A stretch of DNA of 64,000 bases from the NCBI RefSeq assembly GCF_900101875.1, contig NZ_FNAI01000004.1:248001-312000 (forward strand). Direction: 5' to 3'. Numbering within the stretch: position 1 is the first letter of the stretch; the number at the start of each line of letters is the position of its first letter. A program made the position numbers and the translations under genes. The notes below the pieces were generated by a model, which saw only the letters and a list, made by a program, of their open reading frames with translations, made no database searches and was not told the DNA's origin. This stretch comes from Mucilaginibacter pineti. GTDB taxonomy: Bacteria; Bacteroidota; Bacteroidia; Sphingobacteriales; Sphingobacteriaceae. Of the stretch, positions 54,205 to 61,749 are shown piece after piece.

Positions 54205-54756
54205 TTATTTTTTTATTTCGTAACAGAGTTCTACCATACCACTACTGTGGGCCGTAACGTTTTTTAGATGTAACGCTTTTTCTTGTCTTATTTGATCAAA
54301 AAACGGTATTCCATCACCTAAAATAATGGGTAGAATTGATTGCCTTATTTCGTCAGCTAAGTTTAAACGGATGAAATCTCTGCTAAGTTCAGCGCCACCT
54401 ACAAGCCAAACATTTTTATAATTCGGTTTTAACCGTTCATTCACAAGTTTGTTTAAATCGCCCGAATAAGTTTCGATATTCTGCCTGTCAACGGGCAGTT
54501 CTCTATGAGTTAATACAACAGTGGGCACATCTCCGTAAATCCATCCATAGGATTTTGAAAGCTCCAAGGCGTGTTCATATGTCCGGGAACCCATTATATA
54601 ACAGTCTATCTTTTTAAGAAACTCCGCCGCCTCTTGCTCCGTAATGTTAATTCCGTTCTCGTAGCTATCCGATGTTTCAAACCACGAAATGCTATTGTCT
54701 TTTTTGGCAATATAGCCGTCAAGACTCGAAACCATATGTATTGTTAAGTTAAACAT
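54205..54756 (-). CDS. dihydrofolate reductase family (RibD C-terminal) protein
   Basis: A 183-residue protein with the RibD-C/DHFR-like fold: HMVSSLDGYIAKKDNSISWF at the N-terminus, GSRTYEHAL, VWLVGGAELSRDFIRLNLAD and PIILGDGIPFF. Members are NADPH reductases, but small stand-alone versions mostly have no proven substrate. A promoter-like TACATTTG lies 26 bases upstream. Confidence 0.9.
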   Translation of the reverse strand: MFNLTIHMVSSLDGYIAKKDNSISWFETSDSYENGINITEQEAAEFLKKIDCYIMGSRTYEHALELSKSYGWIYGDVPTVVLTHRELPVDRQNIETYSGDLNKLVNERLKPNYKNVWLVGGAELSRDFIRLNLADEIRQSILPIILGDGIPFFDQIRQEKALHLKNVTAHSSGMVELCYEIKK

Positions 54757-54781
54757 ATTTCTCGCCGCTAAGTACTATTTG

Positions 54782-54789
54782 CAAATGTA
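54782..54789 (-). promoter_or_regulatory. Bacteroidota -7 element for the DHFR-like gene
   Basis: On the minus strand TACATTTG matches TAnnTTTG exactly and leaves a leader of about 20 bases. Confidence 0.45.
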
Positions 54790-54807
54790 CGTGATAAACT
54801 AAAAAAG

Positions 54808-54835
54808 AAAAGCCCGGCATCTCTGTCGGGCTTTT
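54808..54835 (-). terminator. terminator of tRNA-Val
   Basis: AAAAGCCCG (54808-54816) pairs with CGGGCTTTT (54827-54835) and is followed by a T-rich stretch on the minus strand, just after the tRNA 3' end. Confidence 0.8.
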
Positions 54836-54842
54836 AAAAGTG

Positions 54843-54917
54843 TGGGAGTTACTGGGTTCGAACCAGTGACCCTCTGCTTGTAAGGCAGATGCTCTGAACC
54901 AGCTGAGCTAAACTCCC
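54843..54917 (-). tRNA. tRNA-Val (anticodon UAC)
   Basis: The minus strand folds into a standard 75-base cloverleaf: acceptor GGGAGTT/AACTCCC, D stem GCTC/GAGC, anticodon stem TCTGC/GCAGA with loop CTTACAA (anticodon TAC), and T stem ACTGG/CCAGT with TTCGAAC. The discriminator is A. CCA is not encoded. Confidence 0.96.
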
Positions 54918-55045
54918 TTGCTTTTGGGTCTGCAAATATAGAATCTTTGATCTATTGTTCAAAAAAAAATTTACATTTTGTTTTAGATGGCTATTTATTA
55001 ACCAGTTATAATTAAAAGGAATATAATTATGTGTCCTTTATAAGC

Positions 55046-55357
55046 TTACATGGCTATATTTTGGCCCGGCCGGGGGTCTTCAGGTAGGATTTCCATCTCC
55101 GGGTAACTGATATAGTTGGCGTACCACTGTATTGCCCCTACCAGGTCAAGGGCATCTTCGGCTACTATGTTGATGGTTTCAAAGGCAAATAACTTACTAT
55201 TTGCGTACCCATATAGCTGAATTTCACCATCATCGGGACTAAAGCGCTCGTCATCAAGGCAAAAAACCCTAACCTTCAATCGAGTATCCCTCGAGTGGAT
55301 TACATCCTGGCAAGGATTTTTAGGGTCTGTGGCCAATAAATAAACATTGTAGTCCAT
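55046..55357 (-). CDS. hypothetical protein
   Basis: A 103-residue soluble acidic protein. It opens MDYNVYLLATDPKNPCQD, has an internal VRVFCLDDERFSPDDGEI and ends in a Pro-rich tail (PEDPRPGQNIAM). No membrane segment, signal peptide or known domain is recognised. It stands alone between tRNA-Val and the ferritin-like genes. Confidence 0.55.
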   Translation of the reverse strand: MDYNVYLLATDPKNPCQDVIHSRDTRLKVRVFCLDDERFSPDDGEIQLYGYANSKLFAFETINIVAEDALDLVGAIQWYANYISYPEMEILPEDPRPGQNIAM

Positions 55358-55908
55358 AATTCATTAACAACATTTGTGACGTATGGTTTCTGGTATGTTC
55401 ACTTATTTAATTGGAGTTATCGCTGTATATAAACAGTGAGATGTGACGTTACCCATCTAAATATCAACCCATTGTGCAAGTATTGCCCATTATCCGGGGA
55501 AGTAATTCCACGTTAATTTATCTCATTAATTAAAAAACAGCCAAAAATACTTAATAGGCCTGTTTTGGCATTTGGCATTGCAATTGAATATTACTTTATA
55601 CCCTTCTCAAAGGGTTGTTTTTCATAGGTAGATGTAGGGCCGAAATACTGCGAGAGTCTTTCGGCCTTTTTTGTGCAAAACTTTTTCAATCTAAACTCCC
55701 CACCATCCCGCAACAACCTTAACGGTTGATACACTTACACGTCTACCTTGCTGTTCCATAGCCTTTTCATTTAAATTTTACTCCTATTAAAAGTACTCTG
55801 ATTAAGAGTGAGTTAATTATCAACATTTTACAATCCGATGAGTTTCTATACGCGTATGTCATACTAACAAAGCAAACCAATCGAAACACTTTTAAAATTT
55901 AAATTTCT
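55358..55908. other. 551-base gene-free region
   Basis: No convincing protein-coding ORF is seen. The region is AT-rich and holds the candidate small RNA at 55600-55672. The 230 bases after the RNA terminator probably hold the promoter and leader of the ferritin-like pair; no exact TAnnTTTG was found. Confidence 0.4.
55600..55672 (+). ncRNA. candidate small RNA ending in an intrinsic terminator
   Basis: A terminator (GGCCGAAA 55638-55645 / TTTCGGCC 55659-55666, then six Ts) stands with no plus-strand gene in front of it; the nearest upstream gene is on the other strand. Just before it is a second hairpin ACCCTT-ctca-AAGGGT (55600-55615), and at 55592-55598 TACTTTA resembles a -7 element with TTTG 17 bases upstream. 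Together they suggest a transcript of about 70 bases. I recognise no RNA family. Confidence 0.4.
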
Positions 55909-56607
55909 ATGAAAACAGAATCACAAGAAAACATAACCGGCGCAAATATGGCCCGGAGATCGTTTCTGCGCTACGCCGGTATCGGGGCCGCCTCAGTTGG
56001 CCTTTTAGCTACTGCAGCCTGCCATAAAGATCACAAAGTAATTACCAGTAACGGTGTTGATATTGGCGCAACAGGAGATTTAGCCATCCTTAATTATGCT
56101 TATGCTTTAGAGCAACTTGAAGCAGCATTTTACACTCAGGTAATTTTAACGCCTTATTCTGGCATCTCTTCCAGCGAAAAGGAGATGTTAACTTCCATCC
56201 GCGATCACGAAATTTTACACCGCGAGTTTTTTAAGGCTGCATTGGGCGTAAATGCCATTCCAGGCCTAACTCCTGACTTTAGCTCAATTGACTTTACTAA
56301 CAGGGCTGCAACGCTTGGCGCAGCCAAGGCTTTTGAAGATACAGGTGTAAAGGCTTATGATGGCGCAGGCTATTTAATTGGCGGTGGGGTTTATCTTACA
56401 TTAGCTGGTAAAATTGTTTCAGTTGAGGCAAGACACGCTGCTTTAATAAGCAACCTACTTGTACCAGGATCATTTGCAGCCTCCGATCAGGTTGACGGAA
56501 CCAACGGATTGAATAAATCAGCCTCGATAGCCGAAGTATTGGCAATTGCCAATAAATACCTGAAAACTAAAGTTAGTGCATCAAATTACAATTACGTAGC
56601 AGCTTAA
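55909..56607 (+). CDS. ferritin-like domain protein with Tat-type lipoprotein leader
   Basis: A 232-residue protein. The leader has a twin-arginine (ARRSFLRYAGIGAASVG) and ends in a possible lipobox (TAAC, about residue 38). The mature part is a four-helix ferritin-like (Ferritin_2) domain with Glu and ExxH positions in YALEQLEAAFYTQV, RDHEILHREFFKAA, FEDTGVKAYDGAG and SVEARHAAL. It may bind a di-metal centre and fold before Tat export. A homologous gene follows 13 bases later. Confidence 0.88.
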   Translation: MKTESQENITGANMARRSFLRYAGIGAASVGLLATAACHKDHKVITSNGVDIGATGDLAILNYAYALEQLEAAFYTQVILTPYSGISSSEKEMLTSIRDHEILHREFFKAALGVNAIPGLTPDFSSIDFTNRAATLGAAKAFEDTGVKAYDGAGYLIGGGVYLTLAGKIVSVEARHAALISNLLVPGSFAASDQVDGTNGLNKSASIAEVLAIANKYLKTKVSASNYNYVAA

Positions 56608-56620
56608 ACCAGAAAACGCC

Positions 56621-57511
56621 ATGAATTTATTTAATATAATAGACGAAATTGAAAAAATTGATCCGGATTTTACCGACAAGTTAAACCCTCGTCGTGCCGC
56701 GATTAAAAACATTACCAGCTTTGGCTCAAAGGTAGCCTTAGCCGCTGTGCCTTTTGCTTTAGGTACAATGATAAAAAGATCAGTAGCGCAAACAGCTGTT
56801 CCTTCAGTTGTTGATATTTTAAACTATGCGCTTACCTTAGAATATCTTGAAGCCGGATTTTATAATGCCGGAGTAGCAGCGCCAAACTTGATCCCTGCCT
56901 CTGACTTAAATTACATTAAGGATATCCAGGATGATGAAAACAACCACGTAACATTTTTAACCAATGTTATAAAATCGGTAGGTGGCACTCCAGCGACTGT
57001 ACCAGCAGTAGATTACACAGCTGGCAATGGAAGCGGAAACGGACCATTTAAAGGATTATTTACAGCTGGTAATTACAACTCACTTTTCCTTAAAGTAGCC
57101 CTTGCGTTTGAAGATACCGGCGTTCGCGCTTATAAAGGTCAGGCCGAAAACATTTTAGCCAACAAGGCAGCAGCCGGTGCCGATCTGTATAAAACTGTTT
57201 TAACTGCTGCTTTATCTATTCACGCAGTTGAGGCCCGTCACGCATCTGCAATACGCCAGATTATAGGTGTTACACCTTGGATCACCAGTACTGCATCAAA
57301 AGGTAATGATACCGGCGTAGCCTTGGTTGATGGCAACTATGCAGGCGAAGAAAACGTTACTCAAGGTGGCGTAAATGTAACAACACTAAAAAGCTATTCA
57401 GCATCTACTACTTCTGTTGCTGTTGCAACCGCCGCATTTGATGAGCCATTGAGCATGGGCCAGGTATATGATTTACTGTTGGGTTCATTTATTGTTAAAG
57501 CTACTCCATAA
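56621..57511 (+). CDS. ferritin-like domain protein with Tat-like leader
   Basis: A 296-residue homologue of the previous protein. Its leader is longer (about 60 residues) with PRRAAIKNITSFGSKVALAA before a hydrophobic stretch and AQT. The ferritin-like helices show YALTLEYLEAGFYNAG, IQDDENNHVTFLTN, AFEDTGVRAYKGQA and AVEARHASAI. The second has an extra C-terminal part of about 70 residues that may be a dimer or partner surface. The pair is an operon and probably forms an exported metal-binding complex (inference). Confidence 0.88.
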   Translation: MNLFNIIDEIEKIDPDFTDKLNPRRAAIKNITSFGSKVALAAVPFALGTMIKRSVAQTAVPSVVDILNYALTLEYLEAGFYNAGVAAPNLIPASDLNYIKDIQDDENNHVTFLTNVIKSVGGTPATVPAVDYTAGNGSGNGPFKGLFTAGNYNSLFLKVALAFEDTGVRAYKGQAENILANKAAAGADLYKTVLTAALSIHAVEARHASAIRQIIGVTPWITSTASKGNDTGVALVDGNYAGEENVTQGGVNVTTLKSYSASTTSVAVATAAFDEPLSMGQVYDLLLGSFIVKATP

Positions 57512-57532
57512 GCTACATTGTTTTCAAATATT

Positions 57533-57572
57533 AAAAAAGACCGGGGCGCATAACAAGCGATCCGGTTTTTTT
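57533..57572 (+). terminator. rho-independent terminator
   Basis: ACCGG (57540-57544) pairs with CCGGT (57562-57566), with A and T runs on the sides. It separates the ferritin-like operon from the convergent thioredoxin gene. Confidence 0.65.
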
Positions 57573-57578
57573 ATGTGC

Positions 57579-58043
57579 TTATTTGTTAAGCGCTTTTACC
57601 CCAAACCTTATCAGGGCATCCGCACCTATATACCCTTCGGAGCCGTAAACAGGTTTACCTTTAGGCGTAAATATAAGCAATGTTGGGTACGCTCTTAAAC
57701 CCCATTTAGCGGCAAGCTGCGGGCCATCGCCTTTTTCCATATCCATAGCTACATTTATAAAGTTACCATTATAAAACTCGGCCACCTTTTTGTTTTTAAA
57801 GGTTGTTGCTTTTAGCATTTTACATGGCCCGCACCATGTGGCATAAGCATCAACAAAAATGTATTTGTTTTGAGCCGCTGCCTGTTTCAAAGCTTCGTTC
57901 CATGAATTTTCAATAAAGTTTATTTGTGCCGATGGTTTAGGAGTAGGTACAGCAATATGTTCTGCTTTATCTGTTACCGGGAAAACCGTTATCAATAATA
58001 CCGTTATTATTGTACAAGCTAATGCGGAAAGCCAATATTTCAT
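57579..58043 (-). CDS. thioredoxin family protein, exported
   Basis: A 154-residue protein from the ATG at 58043, where a signal anchor begins (MKYWLSALACTIITVLLITV). The frame to 58106 adds residues ahead of the signal. The active site is intact: VDAYATWCGPCKMLKATT, followed by the cis-Pro in AYPTLLIFTPKGKPVYG. It probably acts in the periplasm as a disulfide reductase. It follows the DUF6600-like gene by 80 bases on the same strand. Confidence 0.9.
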   Translation of the reverse strand: MKYWLSALACTIITVLLITVFPVTDKAEHIAVPTPKPSAQINFIENSWNEALKQAAAQNKYIFVDAYATWCGPCKMLKATTFKNKKVAEFYNGNFINVAMDMEKGDGPQLAAKWGLRAYPTLLIFTPKGKPVYGSEGYIGADALIRFGVKALNK

Positions 58044-58126
58044 ATGATTTGCGAAGTTAAAAAACATAAAAATAGCACATATAAACTTTATATGTGCTAT
58101 CTGCAATTTTATAAGATGTTTAACAA

Positions 58127-59818
58127 TTACTGATCAACAGGACGGGCAACGGGTCTTTTTTCCTGCTGCTGCTTTTGCTGCTGCTGGCGTTGAGCCTGTT
58201 GTTGAGCCTGACGTTGTTGTGCTTGCTGTTGTTGGCGTTGCTGTGCCTGCTGCTGCTGTGCCTGTTGTTGTTGCTGGCGTTGCTGTACCTGCTGTTGCTG
58301 CTTGGCCTGCTCCTGTTGTTGCTGACGTTGCTGTAATTGCTGTTGCTTAGCCTGCTCCTGTTGTTGCTGACGTTGCTGCACCTGTTGCTGCTTGGCTTGT
58401 TCTTGTTGCTGCTGGCGTTGTTGTAACTGCTGTTGCTTGGCCTGCTCCTGTTGTTGCTGGCGCTGCTGTGCCTGTTGTTGCTTAGCCTGCCCCGCCTGCT
58501 GCTGACGTTGTTGCAATTGCTGCTGCTTAGCTTGATCTGCTTGCTGCTGACGTTGCTGCGCCTGCTGTTGTTTAGCTTGATCCTGTTGCTGCTGACCGGT
58601 TTGTCGTCCCTGCTGTTGTTTTTGTTTAACTTGCTCTTGTTGTTGCCTTGCCTGTTCCTGTTGCAGCCTTACTTTATTCTGATCAGTAGCTTGGGCGTTG
58701 TTTGGCTGCCTGGTTGGGCGTGCCCCGGGTTGTACAGCAGGTTTAACACCACTTTGTCCGGGACGAGTGTTTTGATCCGGACGTTTGTTATCGCCCTGTG
58801 CTGGTGTTGGTCTTGCCCCTGCTTGTGCAGGCCGGGTATTTGGCTGATCGGGACGTTTGTTGTCTGGCTGTCCCGGCCTTGTTGCGGTGGCTGGTCTGTC
58901 GTGATTAACTTTAACCAATTTTTCATTATTACTTTTTGCAACTGCCGCCAACCTTGCCGCATTATTGCGGTTTATAGTTGCCTGGCCACCTTGCCTATTG
59001 GCGATGCCTTCGGTTGGGTGCTCTTTCCGGTATTCGTTACCGTTTACAACCCTTGCCGGGCGTGCATCGGCAGTTTTCCGAATTTGAGGACGATAGACAT
59101 TCAGCGTGTTATTGGTAATAGTTGTATTGCCTGTGTTTCTGCTGGCATTACCAACTTTATATACCCTAACGTTTTCTCTGGTAACTTTTCTTATTTCGGT
59201 AATACGCGGCCCTGTTACGTAGGTACGGTTATTATACACGTAAGTGTTATTTATAATAGTTGTTTGGTGTATAATATTTACTACCCTGGCATGCGGCGCA
59301 TAGTAATTATAAATGTTTGGCCGGCCAATGTAAGCCTGGGGGGCGCATGTCCAGTAAGAATCGGGCACACGATAGTTATTGCCAAACGAAAGACTGATGC
59401 TAATACCTGGTGTTAACGGAGCCCAGGCATAATAGCCACCGCCCCTACGCCAGTTAACCCATGCCGGTGCCCATTCATGGCCCGGAATCCATTCCCATCC
59501 ATAGTAATCATCATAGCGCCATCTGCCGTAGTGAAAAGTTGCCCATCCCCACGGATAATCTGACACCCAGGTATTGCCATAGTCTGTTACTACCCAGTGC
59601 CCGCGTGAGGCATATGGCCTAAAACCATCTTCGGCATCAGGAATCCAAACGTTTCCGTAGGTAGGGTCATCAACCCAGGTACCGTAAGGATCAAGCTCGT
59701 CATAAAATTCCTGGTCTGATACATAGCCACCCTCCTGGGCGTGGCTCTTATTTGGTACGGCCAGCATTATCAAAAATGCTATTACGCCTAAGCCGCATAT
59801 TTTATTTAAATATTTCAT
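58127..59818 (-). CDS. DUF6600-like exported protein with Gln-rich repeat tail
   Basis: A 563-residue exported protein (signal peptide ends SHAQ, about residue 28). Residues about 35-180 are very rich in Tyr and Trp (YDELDPYGTWVDDPTYGNVW, WGWATFHYGRWRYDDYYGWE), the YxWGY pattern of DUF6600 proteins. A basic, Asn-rich middle follows, and from about residue 395 the protein is almost entirely Gln with Ala, Arg, Lys and Glu. That tail contains seven copies of a 15-residue unit QAKQQQ[ALV]QQRQQQ.. (DNA 58262-58579). The function is unknown; a structural or surface role is likely. A long antisense Leu-rich ORF is an artefact of the repeat. Confidence 0.85.
   Translation of the reverse strand: MKYLNKICGLGVIAFLIMLAVPNKSHAQEGGYVSDQEFYDELDPYGTWVDDPTYGNVWIPDAEDGFRPYASRGHWVVTDYGNTWVSDYPWGWATFHYGRWRYDDYYGWEWIPGHEWAPAWVNWRRGGGYYAWAPLTPGISISLSFGNNYRVPDSYWTCAPQAYIGRPNIYNYYAPHARVVNIIHQTTIINNTYVYNNRTYVTGPRITEIRKVTRENVRVYKVGNASRNTGNTTITNNTLNVYRPQIRKTADARPARVVNGNEYRKEHPTEGIANRQGGQATINRNNAARLAAVAKSNNEKLVKVNHDRPATATRPGQPDNKRPDQPNTRPAQAGARPTPAQGDNKRPDQNTRPGQSGVKPAVQPGARPTRQPNNAQATDQNKVRLQQEQARQQQEQVKQKQQQGRQTGQQQQDQAKQQQAQQRQQQADQAKQQQLQQRQQQAGQAKQQQAQQRQQQQEQAKQQQLQQRQQQQEQAKQQQVQQRQQQQEQAKQQQLQQRQQQQEQAKQQQQVQQRQQQQQAQQQQAQQRQQQQAQQRQAQQQAQRQQQQKQQQEKRPVARPVDQ
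58262..58579 (-). repeat. 45-bp tandem repeat inside the DUF6600-like gene
   Basis: Seven in-frame units of 45 bases (the last is 48) encode QAKQQQxQQRQQQxx. Units differ mainly at residue 7 (Ala, Leu or Val) and at residues 14-15 (AD, AG or QE). Copy number could vary by replication slippage. Confidence 0.85.
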
Positions 59819-59979
59819 TTTTTCAAGGTTTTATAAAAGTAGTTCGTGTAGTATGACAGAACAGATTATAAAACGTTTAAATCAAAAATTGTTTTAATGA
59901 GTTAGTATAGTTAGCACTATTATATTGTTACACAAAAACTTTTTATCGCCGGTTATCAAAAGCTATCTTAAATTTTGAA

Positions 59980-59987
59980 TAATTTTG
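59980..59987 (+). promoter_or_regulatory. Bacteroidota -7 element for the dioxygenase gene
   Basis: TAATTTTG matches TAnnTTTG exactly and leaves a leader of about 18 bases before the ATG at 60011. Confidence 0.45.
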
Positions 59988-60010
59988 CCTTCTACCATAT
60001 ACATTATACT

Positions 60011-60973
60011 ATGAGCACAGTAAATATTCCACGGTTGGATCTTAACTCCTATATAAACGGCAACGCTGCCGATCGTAAGCAGTTTTCTGACGATATTGGC
60101 CGCGCCTTTAACCAAACAGGTTTTGTAACCATCACCAACCACGGCCTCAGCAAACAACTTATTGATGAACTGTATGCACAGGTTAAAACCCTGTTTTCAT
60201 TGCCTGACGAGATTAAATTAAAATACGAGATCCCTGGCCTGGCTGGTCAGCGTGGTTATACGGGTAAAAGTAAGGAAACTGCAAAGGGTTTTAAAACACC
60301 CGATCTTAAAGAATTTTGGCAGATTGGCCAAACAGTTACTGATGGAGCTGTCATCAAAGACCTTTATCCCGACAATATAGTAGTTGATGAGCTGCCGTCT
60401 TTTAACAGCACCACACTTGATGTTTACAAAAAACTGGAAGGTGCAGGCAAACACCTGCTCCAGGCTATTGCTGTTTATCTGAACCTGCCAGAAAATTATT
60501 TCGACGATAAGGTACACAACGGTAATTCCATTTTGCGTACACTGCACTATTTCCCTATTACCGACCTGGACTCGGTACCGGATGACGCCGTACGCGCCGG
60601 CGCGCATGAGGATATTAACCTGATTACCCTGCTTATAGGTGCAAGCGCCGATGGGCTGGAACTGCTTACCCGCGAAGGCGCATGGTTCCCGGTTAAGGCA
60701 CATGGCGAAGACCTGGTGGTTAACGTAGGCGATATGCTGCAACGCTTAACTAACAACAAACTAAAATCAACCACGCACAGGGTAGTTAACCCGCCACGCG
60801 ATCAAATGAAGAACTCCCGCTATTCGGTGCCCTTTTTCCTGCATCCTAAAGCTAATATGGATTTAACCAGCCTTGCTTCATGTATTGATGAGGAGCATCC
60901 GAAATTATATACTGATATCACCGCCGGCGAATACCTGGATGAGCGGTTGAGAGAAATAGGGTTGAAAATGTAA
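60011..60973 (+). CDS. isopenicillin N synthase-like 2-oxoglutarate/Fe(II) dioxygenase
   Basis: A 320-residue protein from the ATG at 60011 (the TTG at 59975 is rejected). The N-terminal DIOX_N part has GFVTITNHGLSKQLIDE. The iron ligands are in AGAHEDINLITLL (HxD) and KSTTHRVVNPP (His), and the 2-oxoglutarate Arg/Ser pair in RYSVPFFLHP. Members oxidise small molecules; the product here is unknown and no biosynthetic cluster surrounds it. A strong terminator follows. Confidence 0.92.
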   Translation: MSTVNIPRLDLNSYINGNAADRKQFSDDIGRAFNQTGFVTITNHGLSKQLIDELYAQVKTLFSLPDEIKLKYEIPGLAGQRGYTGKSKETAKGFKTPDLKEFWQIGQTVTDGAVIKDLYPDNIVVDELPSFNSTTLDVYKKLEGAGKHLLQAIAVYLNLPENYFDDKVHNGNSILRTLHYFPITDLDSVPDDAVRAGAHEDINLITLLIGASADGLELLTREGAWFPVKAHGEDLVVNVGDMLQRLTNNKLKSTTHRVVNPPRDQMKNSRYSVPFFLHPKANMDLTSLASCIDEEHPKLYTDITAGEYLDERLREIGLKM

Positions 60974-60981
60974 TTCTACCG

Positions 60982-61010
60982 AGCCCGCTTCAAAATGAAG
61001 CGGGCTTTTT
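60982..61010 (+). terminator. rho-independent terminator
   Basis: AGCCCGCTTCA (60982-60992) pairs with TGAAGCGGGCT (60996-61006) around three bases and is followed by Ts. Confidence 0.85.
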
Positions 61011-61061
61011 TATTGCGAGGTACATTGATGCAAATAAGCTATATTACGCTTAAAATACCAC

Positions 61062-61739
61062 ATGGAACAAACGGCAGTTAAAAGCGATAATACCATTATA
61101 TTAAAAGGACTTATCCTTACGGGTGCATTGCTATTGGCTGTTTTTGCGGGTGCACAATTTTTATCTGCATTAAAATTATCCATGGGATTACGCTTTTTTA
61201 TAACTCGGATAGTTTTCTGGGTATGGCTGGCAATCATATACATTTACGTAGCTAAAAAAGAACGGCAGCCTTTTTTGCTATGGCCCGAAAAAGCCTACTC
61301 CTTTGGCTTTTATATTTTATCGGTTATTGGGACCCTATTATTTATTTTAACCCTGGCTGCATTAACGGTGGTGATATTACGACCATTGGGTTTGCTTAAA
61401 GCAAGTGCGGCATTTTCGCTGATGCGTAATTTTAGCATACCCTTAAAATTACTCGGCATTATTACGGCTGGCGTTGTAGAAGAACTCATTTTCAGAGGGT
61501 ATATGATTCCCAGGCTTATGAAGTTTTTTAAGAACGAACATCTGCCAATTATAATTTCAACGCTGCTTTTCGGGTTAATGCACTATGGCTACGGCACGCT
61601 GATAAATGTGTTGATACCCATAATAATAGGCTTTGTATTTGCCTATCATTATTACAAATACCGAAACCTGAAGGTGCTTATTATTTGTCATTTACTGATA
61701 GATCTTAACGCGCTGTTTACAACACTCGGAAAGCACTAA
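61062..61739 (+). CDS. CPBP family intramembrane metalloprotease
   Basis: A 225-residue protein with about six hydrophobic segments. The CAAX/Abi motifs are VVEELIFRGYMIPRL (EExxxR), STLLFGLMHYGYG (FxxxH) and IICHLLIDLNA (HxxxD). Members cleave prenylated or transmembrane substrates, often as regulators or immunity proteins. It converges with the GH92 gene at ten bases with no clear terminator between. Confidence 0.88.
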   Translation: MEQTAVKSDNTIILKGLILTGALLLAVFAGAQFLSALKLSMGLRFFITRIVFWVWLAIIYIYVAKKERQPFLLWPEKAYSFGFYILSVIGTLLFILTLAALTVVILRPLGLLKASAAFSLMRNFSIPLKLLGIITAGVVEELIFRGYMIPRLMKFFKNEHLPIIISTLLFGLMHYGYGTLINVLIPIIIGFVFAYHYYKYRNLKVLIICHLLIDLNALFTTLGKH

Positions 61740-61749
61740 AAACCTCCTT

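Noticed and set aside
58262..58579. Regular direct repeats that could suggest a CRISPR array
   Set aside because: The 45-base units are in frame, have no unique spacers and encode a protein repeat.
58433..59416. Long plus-strand ORF rich in Leu, antisense to the DUF6600-like gene
   Set aside because: It is the mirror of CAG/CAA repeats, giving poly-Leu; it has no domain and lies fully inside a better supported gene.
60218..60742. 174-codon minus-strand ORF
   Set aside because: Antisense to the dioxygenase gene, which has all catalytic residues in the plus frame.
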